The notes under the pieces: model-generated
What the model was told of the DNA's origin: nothing
Databases searched by the model: none
The model's input: the letters and a program-made list of their open reading frames with translations, nothing else
Origin: Flavobacterium sp.
GTDB lineage: Bacteria; Bacteroidota; Bacteroidia; Flavobacteriales; Flavobacteriaceae
Length of the DNA stretch: 11,383 bases
Reading direction: 5' to 3'
NCBI GenBank assembly: GCA_017989775.1
Contig: JAGNPF010000015.1
Coordinates: 1 to 11,383, forward strand
Translations under genes and position numbers: made by a program
In this document: positions 1 through 7,073 of the stretch, one piece after another
Position numbering within the stretch: the stretch's first letter is position 1
Layout: each line of letters starts with the position of its first letter

Positions 1-327
1 GTTGTGGAAATAGCCAAAAACATCAAGCCCAGTCCGCGTGGGGAGTATGAAATCACCGATGTTAACAAAGTGTATCTAGAAAAAGGCGCCCTGAAGGTCG
101 GGATTTTGAACAGGGGTACGGCTTGGCTGGATACGGGAACATTCAACAGCTTGATGCAGGCAGGTCAATTTGTCCAAGTTTTGGAAGAACGTCAAGGATT
201 GAAAGTGGGTTGTATCGAGGAAATTGCATGGCGTCAAGGATTCATTAGCAGTGAACAATTGAGAGCTATAGCGGAACCTCTGTTGAAATCAGGATATGGT
301 GATTATTTGCTTCAATTGTTGAAATAA
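1..327 (+). CDS. rmlA: Glucose-1-phosphate thymidylyltransferase, C-terminal part (5' truncated by window edge)
   Basis: This is the last 108 codons of a gene that enters from the left in frame 1 and stops at TAA 325-327. The segment matches the C-terminal end of RmlA/RfbA: the stretch around [15 protein letters not shown], the [18 protein letters not shown] block, and the [11 protein letters not shown] block near residues 75-85. RmlA couples glucose-1-phosphate and dTTP to dTDP-glucose, the first step towards dTDP-L-rhamnose and related sugars used in cell-surface polysaccharides. The catalytic N-terminal half lies outside the window, so activity cannot be judged. A strong terminator follows within 25 bases, so this gene ends its transcription unit. 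Its position next to a nucleotide-sugar dehydratase fits a surface-polysaccharide locus. The internal GTG at position 4 is not a real start. Confidence 0.93.
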   Translation, partial: VVEIAKNIKPSPRGEYEITDVNKVYLEKGALKVGILNRGTAWLDTGTFNSLMQAGQFVQVLEERQGLKVGCIEEIAWRQGFISSEQLRAIAEPLLKSGYGDYLLQLLK

Positions 328-348
328 AATGAATACCAATAAAATTTG

Positions 349-377
349 AATCCCGGTTTGTTCCGGGATTTTTTTTT
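349..377 (+). terminator. Rho-independent terminator after rmlA
   Basis: A GC-rich stem, aatcccgg pairing with ccgggatt (349-356 with 363-370), encloses a 6-base loop and runs into an uninterrupted T tract to 377. It lies 22 bases after the rmlA stop, the classic layout of an intrinsic terminator. Confidence 0.9.
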
Positions 378-728
378 GAAAAGATGTTTCTGATATTCAG
401 TTGATTTTTGTGGTTCTATTGGAAATGTCGCGATCTACTCTTTTTTCAAACCATTAATTGAGGTTCATCAAGTTGCTATATTTTGGATAAAATAGTGCTA
501 TTTGTTTCCAAACCATAAATGGACAACCAAAAACACTCTAATTCTTGATTTTCTTCCTCCTGTTAATGGTTGGTTTTTTTGTCTTTCACACAAATGCCAG
601 TAGTTCTATTTTCGTTAAAGGAAAGGGGCTGTTTTTAAGTAAATCGTACTGTTTTGTTTGTTATTTTGTGTTTTATCGATTAGAATGAAATGTTTTGTAA
701 GAAAGTGTTTTTATAAACGATTAATTCG

Positions 729-761
729 TACTTTTGTTTACTCTTAAAAATTATATGTTTT
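729..761 (+). promoter_or_regulatory. Possible promoter for the dehydratase gene
   Basis: TACTTTTG at 729-736 fits the Bacteroidota -7 consensus TAnnTTTG exactly, but no good TTG element lies 19-21 bases upstream. An alternative reading uses TTTTG at 732-736 as the -33 element and TATGTTTT (754-761, one mismatch) as the -7 element with a 17-base spacer. Only one of these can be right. The region is the best candidate between the rmlA terminator and the ATG at 807. Confidence 0.3.
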
Positions 762-806
762 TTAGTAAGATAACTTGCATAACCCTGAAAAACAAAACGT
801 TCAATC

Positions 807-2744
807 ATGAAAAGCAAAAATTTTTTTTCCAGAGACAACTTAAGTTTCAATATTCGTAATCTGGGCTACCTGCCGAGATGGATTATTGTTTTGATAGACA
901 TATCGGTATTGATGGTGACGTTTTTTTTGACGTATTTGATTTTTAAAGGAACGGGACTCAATTACATTATTACCGATCATTCCTTGGTCTTTACAAGTTT
1001 GTTTTTCACGGTAAACATATTTTTCTTTTGGTTGTTCCGGACTTATTCCGGAATTATCAGGCATTCTTCCTATATAGATGCCGTCAAGATTTTGTTTTCG
1101 CAAACTTCGGTTTTGGTTTTCTTTCTGTTTTTTAATTTTTTGTTTGACTTGTATTTCAAGCAAAAGGCTTTTTTGAATACGGCACTGTTTATCAATATCG
1201 TGCTCTCTTTTTGTGGTTTGTTCCTGTATAGGGTAGTTGTCAAACAAACTTTTGAACTTTATTTCAGGGAAAAAAATGACCATAAATTGGTGAAAGCCAT
1301 TATTTACGGTACGGATGCCAATGCTATTTCCGTTGCCAATGCCTTAAAGTTTGAGACGCCTTCCCGTTTCAAGATTGTGGCCTTCGTGGACAAGAACAAT
1401 CAAAATGCATCCAAGCGAATGTTGGATTTGCCCATCCTGGTCCAAAGGAAAAAGATTCCGGCATTGATGCGTTCCGTCGGGGCCGAGGGATTGGTGATTG
1501 CGGATAAAGGCTTGTCGAAAGAAGAACAATTGGTGCTTATTGACCAATGTTTGGAATATAATTATCGCGTATATACCATACCTTCCGTTACGGATTGGGA
1601 AAATCAAAAGGAAATTTCCCAAAAAGTAAAAAACATACAAATTGAAGACTTGTTGGAACGAGATCCCATTGTTTTGAACAATGAATCCATTTCCAAGCAA
1701 TTGGAGCACAAAACCATTTTAATCACGGGAGCTGCTGGATCCATTGGAAGTGAAATTGTAAGGCAGGTATTGAATTTTAATCCAGAAAAAGTGATTATCC
1801 TGGATCAAGCTGAAACGCCACTGCATCATATCGGTTTGGAGGTTTTGGGTATCAAGTCCAATACCGTGATACATTCCGTTATTGTCGATATCAGGAACAA
1901 GGCTGCATTGGAGAAGGTTTTTAAACAATACCGACCCCAAATGATTTATCATGCCGCCGCCTACAAGCATGTCCCCTTGATGGAAGAAAATCCGTCCCAA
2001 GCCATTTTGACCAATGTGGAGGGAACCAAAAACCTGGCAGATTTGGCTTGCGAATACCAAGTCAATAAATTTGTGATGATTTCGACGGACAAAGCCGTCA
2101 ACCCGAGCAATGTGATGGGAGCCAGCAAAAGAATAGCCGAAAAATATGTACAATCCCTGTATTTGAAATGTAAAGAAAGCAAAGGAGTGTATGCTACCAA
2201 GTTTATCACTACCCGATTTGGAAACGTGTTGGGTTCCAATGGTTCTGTGGTGCCATTGTTTACCAAACAAATTACCGAAGGTGGTCCAATTACCATCACC
2301 CATCCCGATATCATCCGTTATTTCATGACCATCCCGGAAGCTTGTCAACTTGTTCTGGAAGCCGGTTCGATGGGGAATGGTGGGGAAATTTATATTTTTG
2401 ATATGGGAAAACCGGTCAAAATTATTGATTTGGCCAGAAAGATGATCAAATTGGCGGGTTTTATTCCCGAAAGGGACATCAAGATAAAAGTGGTGGGCTT
2501 GAGACCGGGAGAAAAATTATACGAAGAATTGCTTAACGATACCTCGAAAACATTGCCGACCTATCATGAAAAAATTATGATTGCCCAAGAATTGCAAAAG
2601 GAGTATGAGGATTTGCATCTGGATGTTCAGGAACTCATAGGTATTGCCAACTTTTTTGAAAACGGCGACATTGTGGCCAAAATGAAAAAAATAGTGCCCG
2701 AATTTATCAGTATGAATTCCACTTACGCGACACTGGATAAGTAG
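807..2744 (+). CDS. Membrane-bound nucleotide-sugar 4,6-dehydratase (CapD/WbpM/PglF type)
   Basis: The 645-residue product has the layout of the large, membrane-anchored UDP-GlcNAc 4,6-dehydratases. Four hydrophobic segments lie at roughly 26-46, 58-78, 96-116 and 122-144. A degenerate first Rossmann fold (AIIYGTDANA, 164-173) follows, then the catalytic extended-SDR domain with NAD(P)-binding TGAAGSIG at 307-314. The catalytic block STDKAVNPSNVMGASKR runs from 426, giving T427-D428-K429, with Met437 where classical SDRs have Tyr, and K441. FGNVLGSNGS and RPGEKLYEEL are further family signatures. Enzymes of this group make UDP-4-keto-6-deoxy-GlcNAc, a precursor of QuiNAc, FucNAc or bacillosamine-type sugars. 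The exact product cannot be read from sequence. It is followed by a terminator and, upstream, by the rmlA end, so a surface-polysaccharide role is inferred. ATG 807 is the first Met ahead of the first membrane segment. No Shine-Dalgarno is visible, as usual in this phylum. Confidence 0.93.
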   Translation: MKSKNFFSRDNLSFNIRNLGYLPRWIIVLIDISVLMVTFFLTYLIFKGTGLNYIITDHSLVFTSLFFTVNIFFFWLFRTYSGIIRHSSYIDAVKILFSQTSVLVFFLFFNFLFDLYFKQKAFLNTALFINIVLSFCGLFLYRVVVKQTFELYFREKNDHKLVKAIIYGTDANAISVANALKFETPSRFKIVAFVDKNNQNASKRMLDLPILVQRKKIPALMRSVGAEGLVIADKGLSKEEQLVLIDQCLEYNYRVYTIPSVTDWENQKEISQKVKNIQIEDLLERDPIVLNNESISKQLEHKTILITGAAGSIGSEIVRQVLNFNPEKVIILDQAETPLHHIGLEVLGIKSNTVIHSVIVDIRNKAALEKVFKQYRPQMIYHAAAYKHVPLMEENPSQAILTNVEGTKNLADLACEYQVNKFVMISTDKAVNPSNVMGASKRIAEKYVQSLYLKCKESKGVYATKFITTRFGNVLGSNGSVVPLFTKQITEGGPITITHPDIIRYFMTIPEACQLVLEAGSMGNGGEIYIFDMGKPVKIIDLARKMIKLAGFIPERDIKIKVVGLRPGEKLYEELLNDTSKTLPTYHEKIMIAQELQKEYEDLHLDVQELIGIANFFENGDIVAKMKKIVPEFISMNSTYATLDK

Positions 2745-2766
2745 GATTGTACTTTTTAGAATTCAT

Positions 2767-2809
2767 AAAAAAAGTTTACCGAAGAGAATCTTCTTGGTGA
2801 ACTTTTTTT
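2767..2809. terminator. Bidirectional terminator between convergent genes
   Basis: A long hairpin pairs aaaaaaagtttacc (2767-2780) with ggtgaacttttttt (2796-2809) through one T-G wobble. An inner gaaga/tcttc stem (2781-2785 with 2789-2793) closes on a GAA loop. A-tract on one side and T-tract on the other let it act on both strands: 22 bases after the dehydratase stop, and about 90 bases after the stop of the convergent phosphatase gene. Confidence 0.88.
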
Positions 2810-2899
2810 GTTATTGGGTGTTACTGACGGGTTTGGCTGAAAAATAGAAAGCGACTAAGCAAAAAGAATTTAATGTCAAAAAAAATAATTTTGGACGGA

Positions 2900-3652
2900 T
2901 TATGGGAGTTGCTCCTCCATCCTGAAAAATTGGTTGTTGGCAATGGCTTCCTTGAGGGGCAGCAAGTCTTTTAGCCTTACCTTTTGGTCAAAAGCAGCAA
3001 TGTGGTTGGAATGATGCACGTCGGAGCCCACAAAGTCATACATGCCTTTTTGGAGCAATTTTTCGGCAATCTTGGCAATTCCGTCACCATAATAACCTAC
3101 TGCCGACAATAAATTCAATTGAAACAAGCACCCCGCTTTTTTTAGTTTTAGGTATTCATCCAAATGGGAGTGGTAAAACAAGTAGCGTTCTGGGTGTGCC
3201 AAAACCGGGATATAGCCCGCCACCTGCAAGTCAAATAAAAAGGCGTACAATTGGATGGGGGCATTGATGTACGACATTTCGACCAATACATGGTTTTTTT
3301 TGAGTGTCAACAGTTTTTCTGATTGAACAAGTTGCATGAAGTGGTCGTCCAGCATGTATTCGGCGGCAGCTCGAAAAGGAAGTCTGATGTCGTTTTTATC
3401 GAGTTCCAGGAGAGTCGCGGTTTCTTTCTCCTTTATTTGTTCGGTCGAATTATTCCATACATGTTGCATTACGTGTGGCGTGGTGATGAATTGTGAAAAT
3501 CCAAAACCTTGAAGTGTTTTGACAAGCTTTAAACTATCGTCAAAAGATTTGGCGCCGTCATCGATTCCGGGTAAAAGATGGGAATGGATATCGACATGGT
3601 TGGACGGTATTAAATCCTTGAGAATGGGTTTTGATTTGAATAGTGTAAACAT
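2900..3652 (-). CDS. PHP-domain protein-tyrosine phosphatase, CpsB/YwqE family
   Basis: The 250-residue product (from the ATG at 3652) carries the metal-binding motifs of the PHP phosphatases that act on bacterial tyrosine kinases. These are DIHSHLLPGIDDGA (D21, H23, H25, D31-D32), TTPH60, E98, LAHPERY (H153, E155, R156) and GSDVHH (D211, H213). In the CpsB/YwqE family these ligands hold a metal cluster, and the enzyme dephosphorylates the autokinase that drives capsule or exopolysaccharide assembly. The neighbouring dehydratase and rmlA support such a role, although no tyrosine kinase gene lies inside the window. An ATG at 3694 would add 14 residues, but it sits beside the A/T tract of the tRNA terminator hairpin. 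MFTLFKSKPILKDLIP is the more family-like N-terminus, so 3652 is preferred. No clear promoter is seen between the terminator and this start; low-level read-through from the tRNA is possible. Confidence 0.9.
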   Translation of the reverse strand: MFTLFKSKPILKDLIPSNHVDIHSHLLPGIDDGAKSFDDSLKLVKTLQGFGFSQFITTPHVMQHVWNNSTEQIKEKETATLLELDKNDIRLPFRAAAEYMLDDHFMQLVQSEKLLTLKKNHVLVEMSYINAPIQLYAFLFDLQVAGYIPVLAHPERYLFYHSHLDEYLKLKKAGCLFQLNLLSAVGYYGDGIAKIAEKLLQKGMYDFVGSDVHHSNHIAAFDQKVRLKDLLPLKEAIANNQFFRMEEQLP

Positions 3653-3697
3653 ACCGTAAAGGTAAGTAATTTGGATCAAGTCTAAAAGTTGCATAAA

Positions 3698-3729
3698 AAA
3701 AAACTCCTTAATTGCTTAAGGAGTTTTTT
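3698..3729 (-). terminator. Terminator of the tRNA-Val gene
   Basis: aactccttaa (3702-3711) pairs perfectly with ttaaggagtt (3716-3725) around a TTGC loop, flanked by A and T tracts that extend the stem. Read on the minus strand, it begins 2 bases after the tRNA 3' end and ends in a run of U. It is symmetrical and may also stop plus-strand transcription. Confidence 0.88.
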
Positions 3730-3730
3730 G

Positions 3731-3805
3731 TGGGCGATGAGGGGTTCGAACCCCCGACCCCCTCGGTGTAAACGAGGTGCTCTGAACCAGCTGAGCTAAT
3801 CGCCC
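3731..3805 (-). tRNA. tRNA-Val (anticodon UAC)
   Basis: The minus strand folds into a full cloverleaf. The acceptor stem is GGGCGAT with ATCGCCC, the D arm is AGCTCAGCTGGTTCAGAGC, and the anticodon stem CCTCG/CGAGG closes the loop TTTACAC with anticodon TAC. The T arm is GGGGGTTCGAACCCC. The discriminator base is A (3731) and the 3' CCA is not encoded, since the sequence continues CAAAAA, so CCA must be added after transcription. The tRNA reads GUA and, with wobble, other valine codons. It has its own promoter and terminator. Confidence 0.97.
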
Positions 3806-3888
3806 TATTTTATTAGGCTGCTATCATTTCGTGATTACATCACTAAGTGTTTATTGTTAGTGGTGTTCTGTGAACGAGTTTGCGAGTG

Positions 3889-3920
3889 CAAATATAGGCA
3901 GGTTTTTCGCTTATGCAAAA
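3889..3920 (-). promoter_or_regulatory. Bacteroidota-type promoter for tRNA-Val
   Basis: On the minus strand, TTTTG (3920-3916) is followed after 19 bases by TATATTTG (3896-3889). This matches the Bacteroidota -33/-7 consensus in both sequence and spacing. Transcription would begin near 3882, about 75 bases before the mature tRNA 5' end. It is the best promoter in the window. Confidence 0.8.
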
Positions 3921-3999
3921 CATTTTAATGAAATTTTTCATATTTTTTTTAGTAAATACGTATCGTGTTGGTATTTAATTTATTAGAAAGAGGTGAAAA

Positions 4000-4039
4000 A
4001 TGAAAAACAAACTCCGTTCTTGTCTTGAGAACGGGGTTT
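4000..4039 (-). terminator. Terminator after the duplicated-domain secreted protein gene
   Basis: aaactccgttct (4009-4020) pairs with agaacggggttt (4028-4039) through one G-T wobble, loop TGTCTTG. On the minus strand the stem lies 17 bases past the stop codon and is followed by a U-rich tail (complement of tgaaaaacaa). Confidence 0.85.
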
Positions 4040-4056
4040 GCCGTAATCTTTTAGAA

Positions 4057-4857
4057 TTATTTCGACATTGTTGGCTCATTTTGATAAATATAATCGCCAT
4101 GAAGACCCGTGAATGCTTTTCTCATTTCAGCGAAAAATGCTTTTCGGTCTGCTTCATTGGGCCAGGCCGCTTTGATTAATTCATCGTCCTTGTCGCTTGA
4201 CTTGTCCAAATCGGCCATCGAGTCAAACAAGAAAGCTTCCAAGAAATCCCTGCTGTCGGCACCCCAGGCATGACGATGGGGGTAGTATCCTTTTATGTAG
4301 GGGTTTTTTATGGTAACTTTTTCGTTGAATTCCTTCAACCCCTTGCCTTGTCCATTCATAGATAGTTGCGATTTGCGGATGTACACTATCATTGGCTCTT
4401 TGGAGTCGGTTTTCAATGGTTTTTCGCCTACCATAGGTTGCGAAGTGTAGATTTCATCGGAATGTTTGGTTATGTAATAGCTTCTTTGCTTGTCAAAAAA
4501 GGCTTTTCTTTCTTTTTCGTCCGGCCAGGCTTTCTTGATTAATTCGTTTGAAACATCGTTTGATTTCTCTATGTCTTCCCAGGTTTTGAATACGGAAACG
4601 AACAATACTTCGGCGCTATTGGCGGTGTAATAATGGGTCAGGATTTCGGTGCCAATTATTAAATCATTCTTGCTGGTAACTTTGTCGTAGTATTCCTGTT
4701 CCGTTTTTTGCCAATCGGTCCTGTCGGCAGAGAGATTTCGGTACATGGTGGTCACTGTAATGTATACTGGTTTTGGGTCTTCTTGGGCACTGGCATTGAT
4801 GCCCAACAGAAATGTGGAAATTAACATTCCCAACACTAAAAAGTTGTTCTTTTTCAT
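4057..4857 (-). CDS. Secreted protein of unknown function with two copies of one ~110-residue domain
   Basis: I do not recognise a named family for this 266-residue protein. It begins with a clear signal peptide (KK, hydrophobic core 6-20, likely cleavage after ASA at 22-24), so it should be exported to the periplasm or beyond. The mature part is an internal tandem repeat: residues 59-141 align without gaps to 180-262 at an offset of 121, with about 35 of 83 positions identical. Shared landmarks are KVTxKN (59/180), G69/G190, H75/H196, A79/A200, ELIKxAWPxE (105/226), RKAFF (117/238), and a terminal IY. Each unit starts with a beta-like strand (VYITVTT; MIVYIRK). Alternating strands and helices of this length suggest a dimeric alpha/beta-barrel (ferredoxin-like) fold, but that is inference. 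It is monocistronic with its own terminator; no convincing promoter was found upstream. Confidence 0.85.
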   Translation of the reverse strand: MKKNNFLVLGMLISTFLLGINASAQEDPKPVYITVTTMYRNLSADRTDWQKTEQEYYDKVTSKNDLIIGTEILTHYYTANSAEVLFVSVFKTWEDIEKSNDVSNELIKKAWPDEKERKAFFDKQRSYYITKHSDEIYTSQPMVGEKPLKTDSKEPMIVYIRKSQLSMNGQGKGLKEFNEKVTIKNPYIKGYYPHRHAWGADSRDFLEAFLFDSMADLDKSSDKDDELIKAAWPNEADRKAFFAEMRKAFTGLHGDYIYQNEPTMSK

Positions 4858-4975
4858 GATAATTTAGTTGTTAAATGGTTAATTAATCGAAAAGCAAGAG
4901 TTAAAGCTAATCAATTATAAGTCAACTATTTACAATATATTAACATAAATTACAAACAAAAAATCATCATATATG

Positions 4976-6211
4976 TTAAATCACTGTGTTTAATGGTAGT
5001 TCGGCCACAACAAAGGTGCTTCCGCCCACAAAGATGAAATCGTTTTTTGTGGCGATATTCCTCGACGTATCGTAAGCTTCTGTTACAGAGTGGTATGTGT
5101 TTCCTTTCAGGTTGAATTTTTGGGCTTTCTCTTGCAGAAGAGCAGCTTCCAGTCCGCGAGGTATGTCGGGTTTGCAGAAATAGTACTTGGCATTGGCAGG
5201 GAAAAGGGGGAGAACTTCATCCAAGTCCTTGTCGTTTACCACTCCCAGGACAATGTGCAAGGTGTCGTATTTTTCTTTTTGAATTTGCTTCATTACAATT
5301 TCTAATCCATTTTTGTTGTGTGCCGTGTCACAAATAATTTTGGGAAATTCGCCCAGTTTTTGCCATCTTCCTTTGAGTCGCGTGTTTTTTCCGACATTCA
5401 ACAAGCCCGATTTGATGTCTGTTTCGTCAATTTCGAATTCCTTTTGGGAGTTCAGCACGGCAATGGCTTGCAAGACCGTTTTTTTGTTGTGGACTTGATA
5501 ATCGCCAATTAAATCGGACGGGTAGTCGTGGGAAACCAATTCGGATGCAAAAAAGATTTCCGAATTGTTTTCCTTGGTTCTTTCCAGAAAAACAGGTTTG
5601 GTTTCTTCCGTGTATTCGCCTATCACGACAGGAATTCCGGGTTTGATGATTCCCGCTTTTTCAAAAGCAATGGCTTCAAGAGTATTTCCCAAAAATTGGG
5701 TGTGGTCTAAAGCAATATTGGTAATCACGGAAACTAGAGGTGTTATGATATTGGTAGCGTCCAATCTTCCACCCATTCCCACTTCAATAATGGCAATGTC
5801 CACCTTTTCCTTGGCAAAATAATCAAAAGCCAAGCCCACGGTCATTTCGAAGAAACTCATGTCGTTGGCTTCAAAAAAAGGCTTGTTTTTGTTGATGAAT
5901 TCGCACACGAAGTCTTCAGAAATCTCGATTCCGTCGATTTTGATGCGTTCCCTGTAATCTTTTAAATGCGGTGAAGTGTACAAGCCCACGGTGTATCCCG
6001 CTTCTTGAAATATGGATGCCAACATGTGCGAGGTGGAACCTTTGCCGTTGGTTCCCGCCACGTGGATGCATTTGAGTTTTTTCTCTGGATTATCAAGATG
6101 ATTGGCCAGCAAATAGGCGTTGGTCAAGTCTTTTTTGTAAGCCGAAGCACCCTGAAGTTGGTACATTGGCAATTGATTAAACATCCAGTTTATGGTTTCT
6201 TGGTAGTTCAT
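4976..6211 (-). CDS. folC: Bifunctional folylpolyglutamate synthase / dihydrofolate synthase
   Basis: The product is a 411-residue Mur-ligase-type ATP-dependent enzyme that adds glutamate to dihydropteroate and/or folates in the cytoplasm. The P-loop HVAGTNGKGS covers 50-59, followed by the LYTSPHL loop (78-84). Also visible are EVGMGGRLDATN (143-154), DHTQFLGNT (169-177), FEKAGIIKPG (183-192) with K185 in the place of the carbamylated lysine of the family, GRWQ (281-284) and DTAHN (295-299). Length is normal for FolC. The frame stays open upstream to a TTG at 6238, but ATG 6211 (MNYQETINWMF) matches the usual FolC beginning and avoids running through the hairpin at 6222-6261. It lies 60 bases after tonB on the same strand. 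It may be co-transcribed with exbB-exbD-tonB or have its own promoter within that gap. Confidence 0.95.
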   Translation of the reverse strand: MNYQETINWMFNQLPMYQLQGASAYKKDLTNAYLLANHLDNPEKKLKCIHVAGTNGKGSTSHMLASIFQEAGYTVGLYTSPHLKDYRERIKIDGIEISEDFVCEFINKNKPFFEANDMSFFEMTVGLAFDYFAKEKVDIAIIEVGMGGRLDATNIITPLVSVITNIALDHTQFLGNTLEAIAFEKAGIIKPGIPVVIGEYTEETKPVFLERTKENNSEIFFASELVSHDYPSDLIGDYQVHNKKTVLQAIAVLNSQKEFEIDETDIKSGLLNVGKNTRLKGRWQKLGEFPKIICDTAHNKNGLEIVMKQIQKEKYDTLHIVLGVVNDKDLDEVLPLFPANAKYYFCKPDIPRGLEAALLQEKAQKFNLKGNTYHSVTEAYDTSRNIATKNDFIFVGGSTFVVAELPLNTVI

Positions 6212-6221
6212 AACGTCTGTA

Positions 6222-6261
6222 AAATAATAAAAACCCAAAGATACTTGAGTTTTTATTATTT
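6222..6261 (-). terminator. Strong hairpin between tonB and folC (possible terminator or attenuator)
   Basis: AAATAATAAAAAC (6222-6234) pairs perfectly over 13 bases with GTTTTTATTATTT (6249-6261). A further CAA/TTG pairing (6236-6238 with 6245-6247) follows one mismatch. On the minus strand the descending arm is U-rich, as in a weak intrinsic terminator. It starts 11 bases after the tonB stop and ends about 10 bases before the folC ATG. The loop side contains TATCTTTG (6243-6236), a match to the -7 promoter consensus, but with no clear -33 partner. Confidence 0.55.
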
Positions 6262-6271
6262 AGAGTCATGA

Positions 6272-7069
6272 TTATTGGCTTTGTTTAAAATTGACAATTA
6301 TGAAGCCAATTTGAGTTTCGGGAGCATTTGAGTCGGGTTGCCATTTGTATTTTCTGGCTGTGGCCAATGCGGGTTCAATTAAACAAGGGTTGGTATTGGT
6401 TGTCCCTTTTGAATATTTTGCAGCAACAACATTTCCATTTCGATTAACGGTAATTTGAACAACCACAGTGCCAAATTCATTACATTTTTGAACTACTTTT
6501 CCGGTAGCACTAAGTCTTCGACCATTCAATCCCCATCCTCTTCCGCCGCCGCTACCACTGCCAGAGCCGTAGTAACTGTTCGCATAAGGACTGCCATTGG
6601 GATTTCCTTTGTCTCCAGCTAAATTGTCATTTCCTTCGCCTCCGCTTGCTTTTCCATCTGATTTTGGACCATTCAATAAACTCGAAAGTGCATCCGAAGT
6701 GCTTTTGGAAGGTTTTGGACTTTCGACAGCTTTGGGTTTGATTTCTTCTTTTGCGGTACTTTTGGTTGGTTTTTCTTTTTTGGTTTCTTTCATGACCACT
6801 GCTTCTTCAATATCTTGCGACATTACCTCGTCTTTACTGGCCGCCGTGGGTTGTGAAGTAGTAGGTTTTGGTGCCGATTGTATCGCTTCGGTAGGTTGAA
6901 TGTCGCCTGAACCGACATCGGTAGTTCCAAAATTAATGGCAATACCATTTTCTGGTGGTGGATCCAAAGATTTCAATCCCAAAACGAAAAATAGCAAGAA
7001 CATAATCACAAACAGGACGCTTGTAATGGCAAATGATTTTTTTTCTTCTTCTGTTTCTAAATATTTCAT
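6272..7069 (-). CDS. tonB: Energy transducer TonB
   Basis: The 265-residue protein has the three-part structure of TonB. A short cytoplasmic N-terminus is followed by one membrane helix (about 14-32, ending GLKSLDPPPENG). A long extended periplasmic linker (about 60-180) is rich in Pro, Lys and Glu around 65-122 and in Gly and Ser at 136-180 (SGSGSGGGRGWG). The C-terminal domain (about 185-263) has the alternating strands VVVQITVNRNGNVVAAKYS and a closing IGFIIVNFK. TonB passes energy from the inner-membrane ExbB/ExbD motor to outer-membrane receptors. It is encoded directly after exbD, 29 bases downstream. Two cysteines (C196 and C229) in the periplasmic domain could form a disulphide; this is inference. 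The domain resembles the TonB/AgmX-like C-termini of Bacteroidota rather than E. coli TonB, which is normal for the phylum. Confidence 0.93.
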   Translation of the reverse strand: MKYLETEEEKKSFAITSVLFVIMFLLFFVLGLKSLDPPPENGIAINFGTTDVGSGDIQPTEAIQSAPKPTTSQPTAASKDEVMSQDIEEAVVMKETKKEKPTKSTAKEEIKPKAVESPKPSKSTSDALSSLLNGPKSDGKASGGEGNDNLAGDKGNPNGSPYANSYYGSGSGSGGGRGWGLNGRRLSATGKVVQKCNEFGTVVVQITVNRNGNVVAAKYSKGTTNTNPCLIEPALATARKYKWQPDSNAPETQIGFIIVNFKQSQ

Positions 7070-7073
7070 AAGG

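Larger units (their letters stand above)
328..806. other. AT-rich gene-free spacer between rmlA and the dehydratase gene
   Basis: Apart from the rmlA terminator, I see no coding sequence in this 479-base stretch. It contains a 9-bp inverted repeat, AACCATTAA (449-457) with TTAATGGTT (563-571). It also has an imperfect direct repeat starting TCGTACT at 644-660 and 726-739, and TAnnTTTG-like promoter words near the right end. It therefore probably holds the promoter and a long leader of the downstream gene. No known riboswitch or RNA gene was recognised. Confidence 0.6.

Noticed and set aside
840..1709. Minus-strand open frames of 147 and 121 codons
   Set aside because: Both are shadows of the N-terminal half of the dehydratase gene, where AT-rich membrane-segment codons leave few stops on the other strand.
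1719..2348. A 209-codon open frame on the minus strand
   Set aside because: It lies wholly inside the dehydratase gene, whose product has clear family motifs across the same bases. The minus-strand translation has no recognisable motif and is an antisense shadow.
4858..4975. Search for a terminator after folC and a promoter for the secreted-protein gene
   Set aside because: The spacer is AT-rich with TATAATTG- and CAATATAT-like words, but none has a correctly spaced partner and no stable hairpin was found, so nothing is called.
6222..6238. Extended folC start at TTG 6238
   Set aside because: It would place the first nine codons through the strong hairpin and gives an N-terminus unlike FolC. 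ATG 6211 gives the usual beginning.
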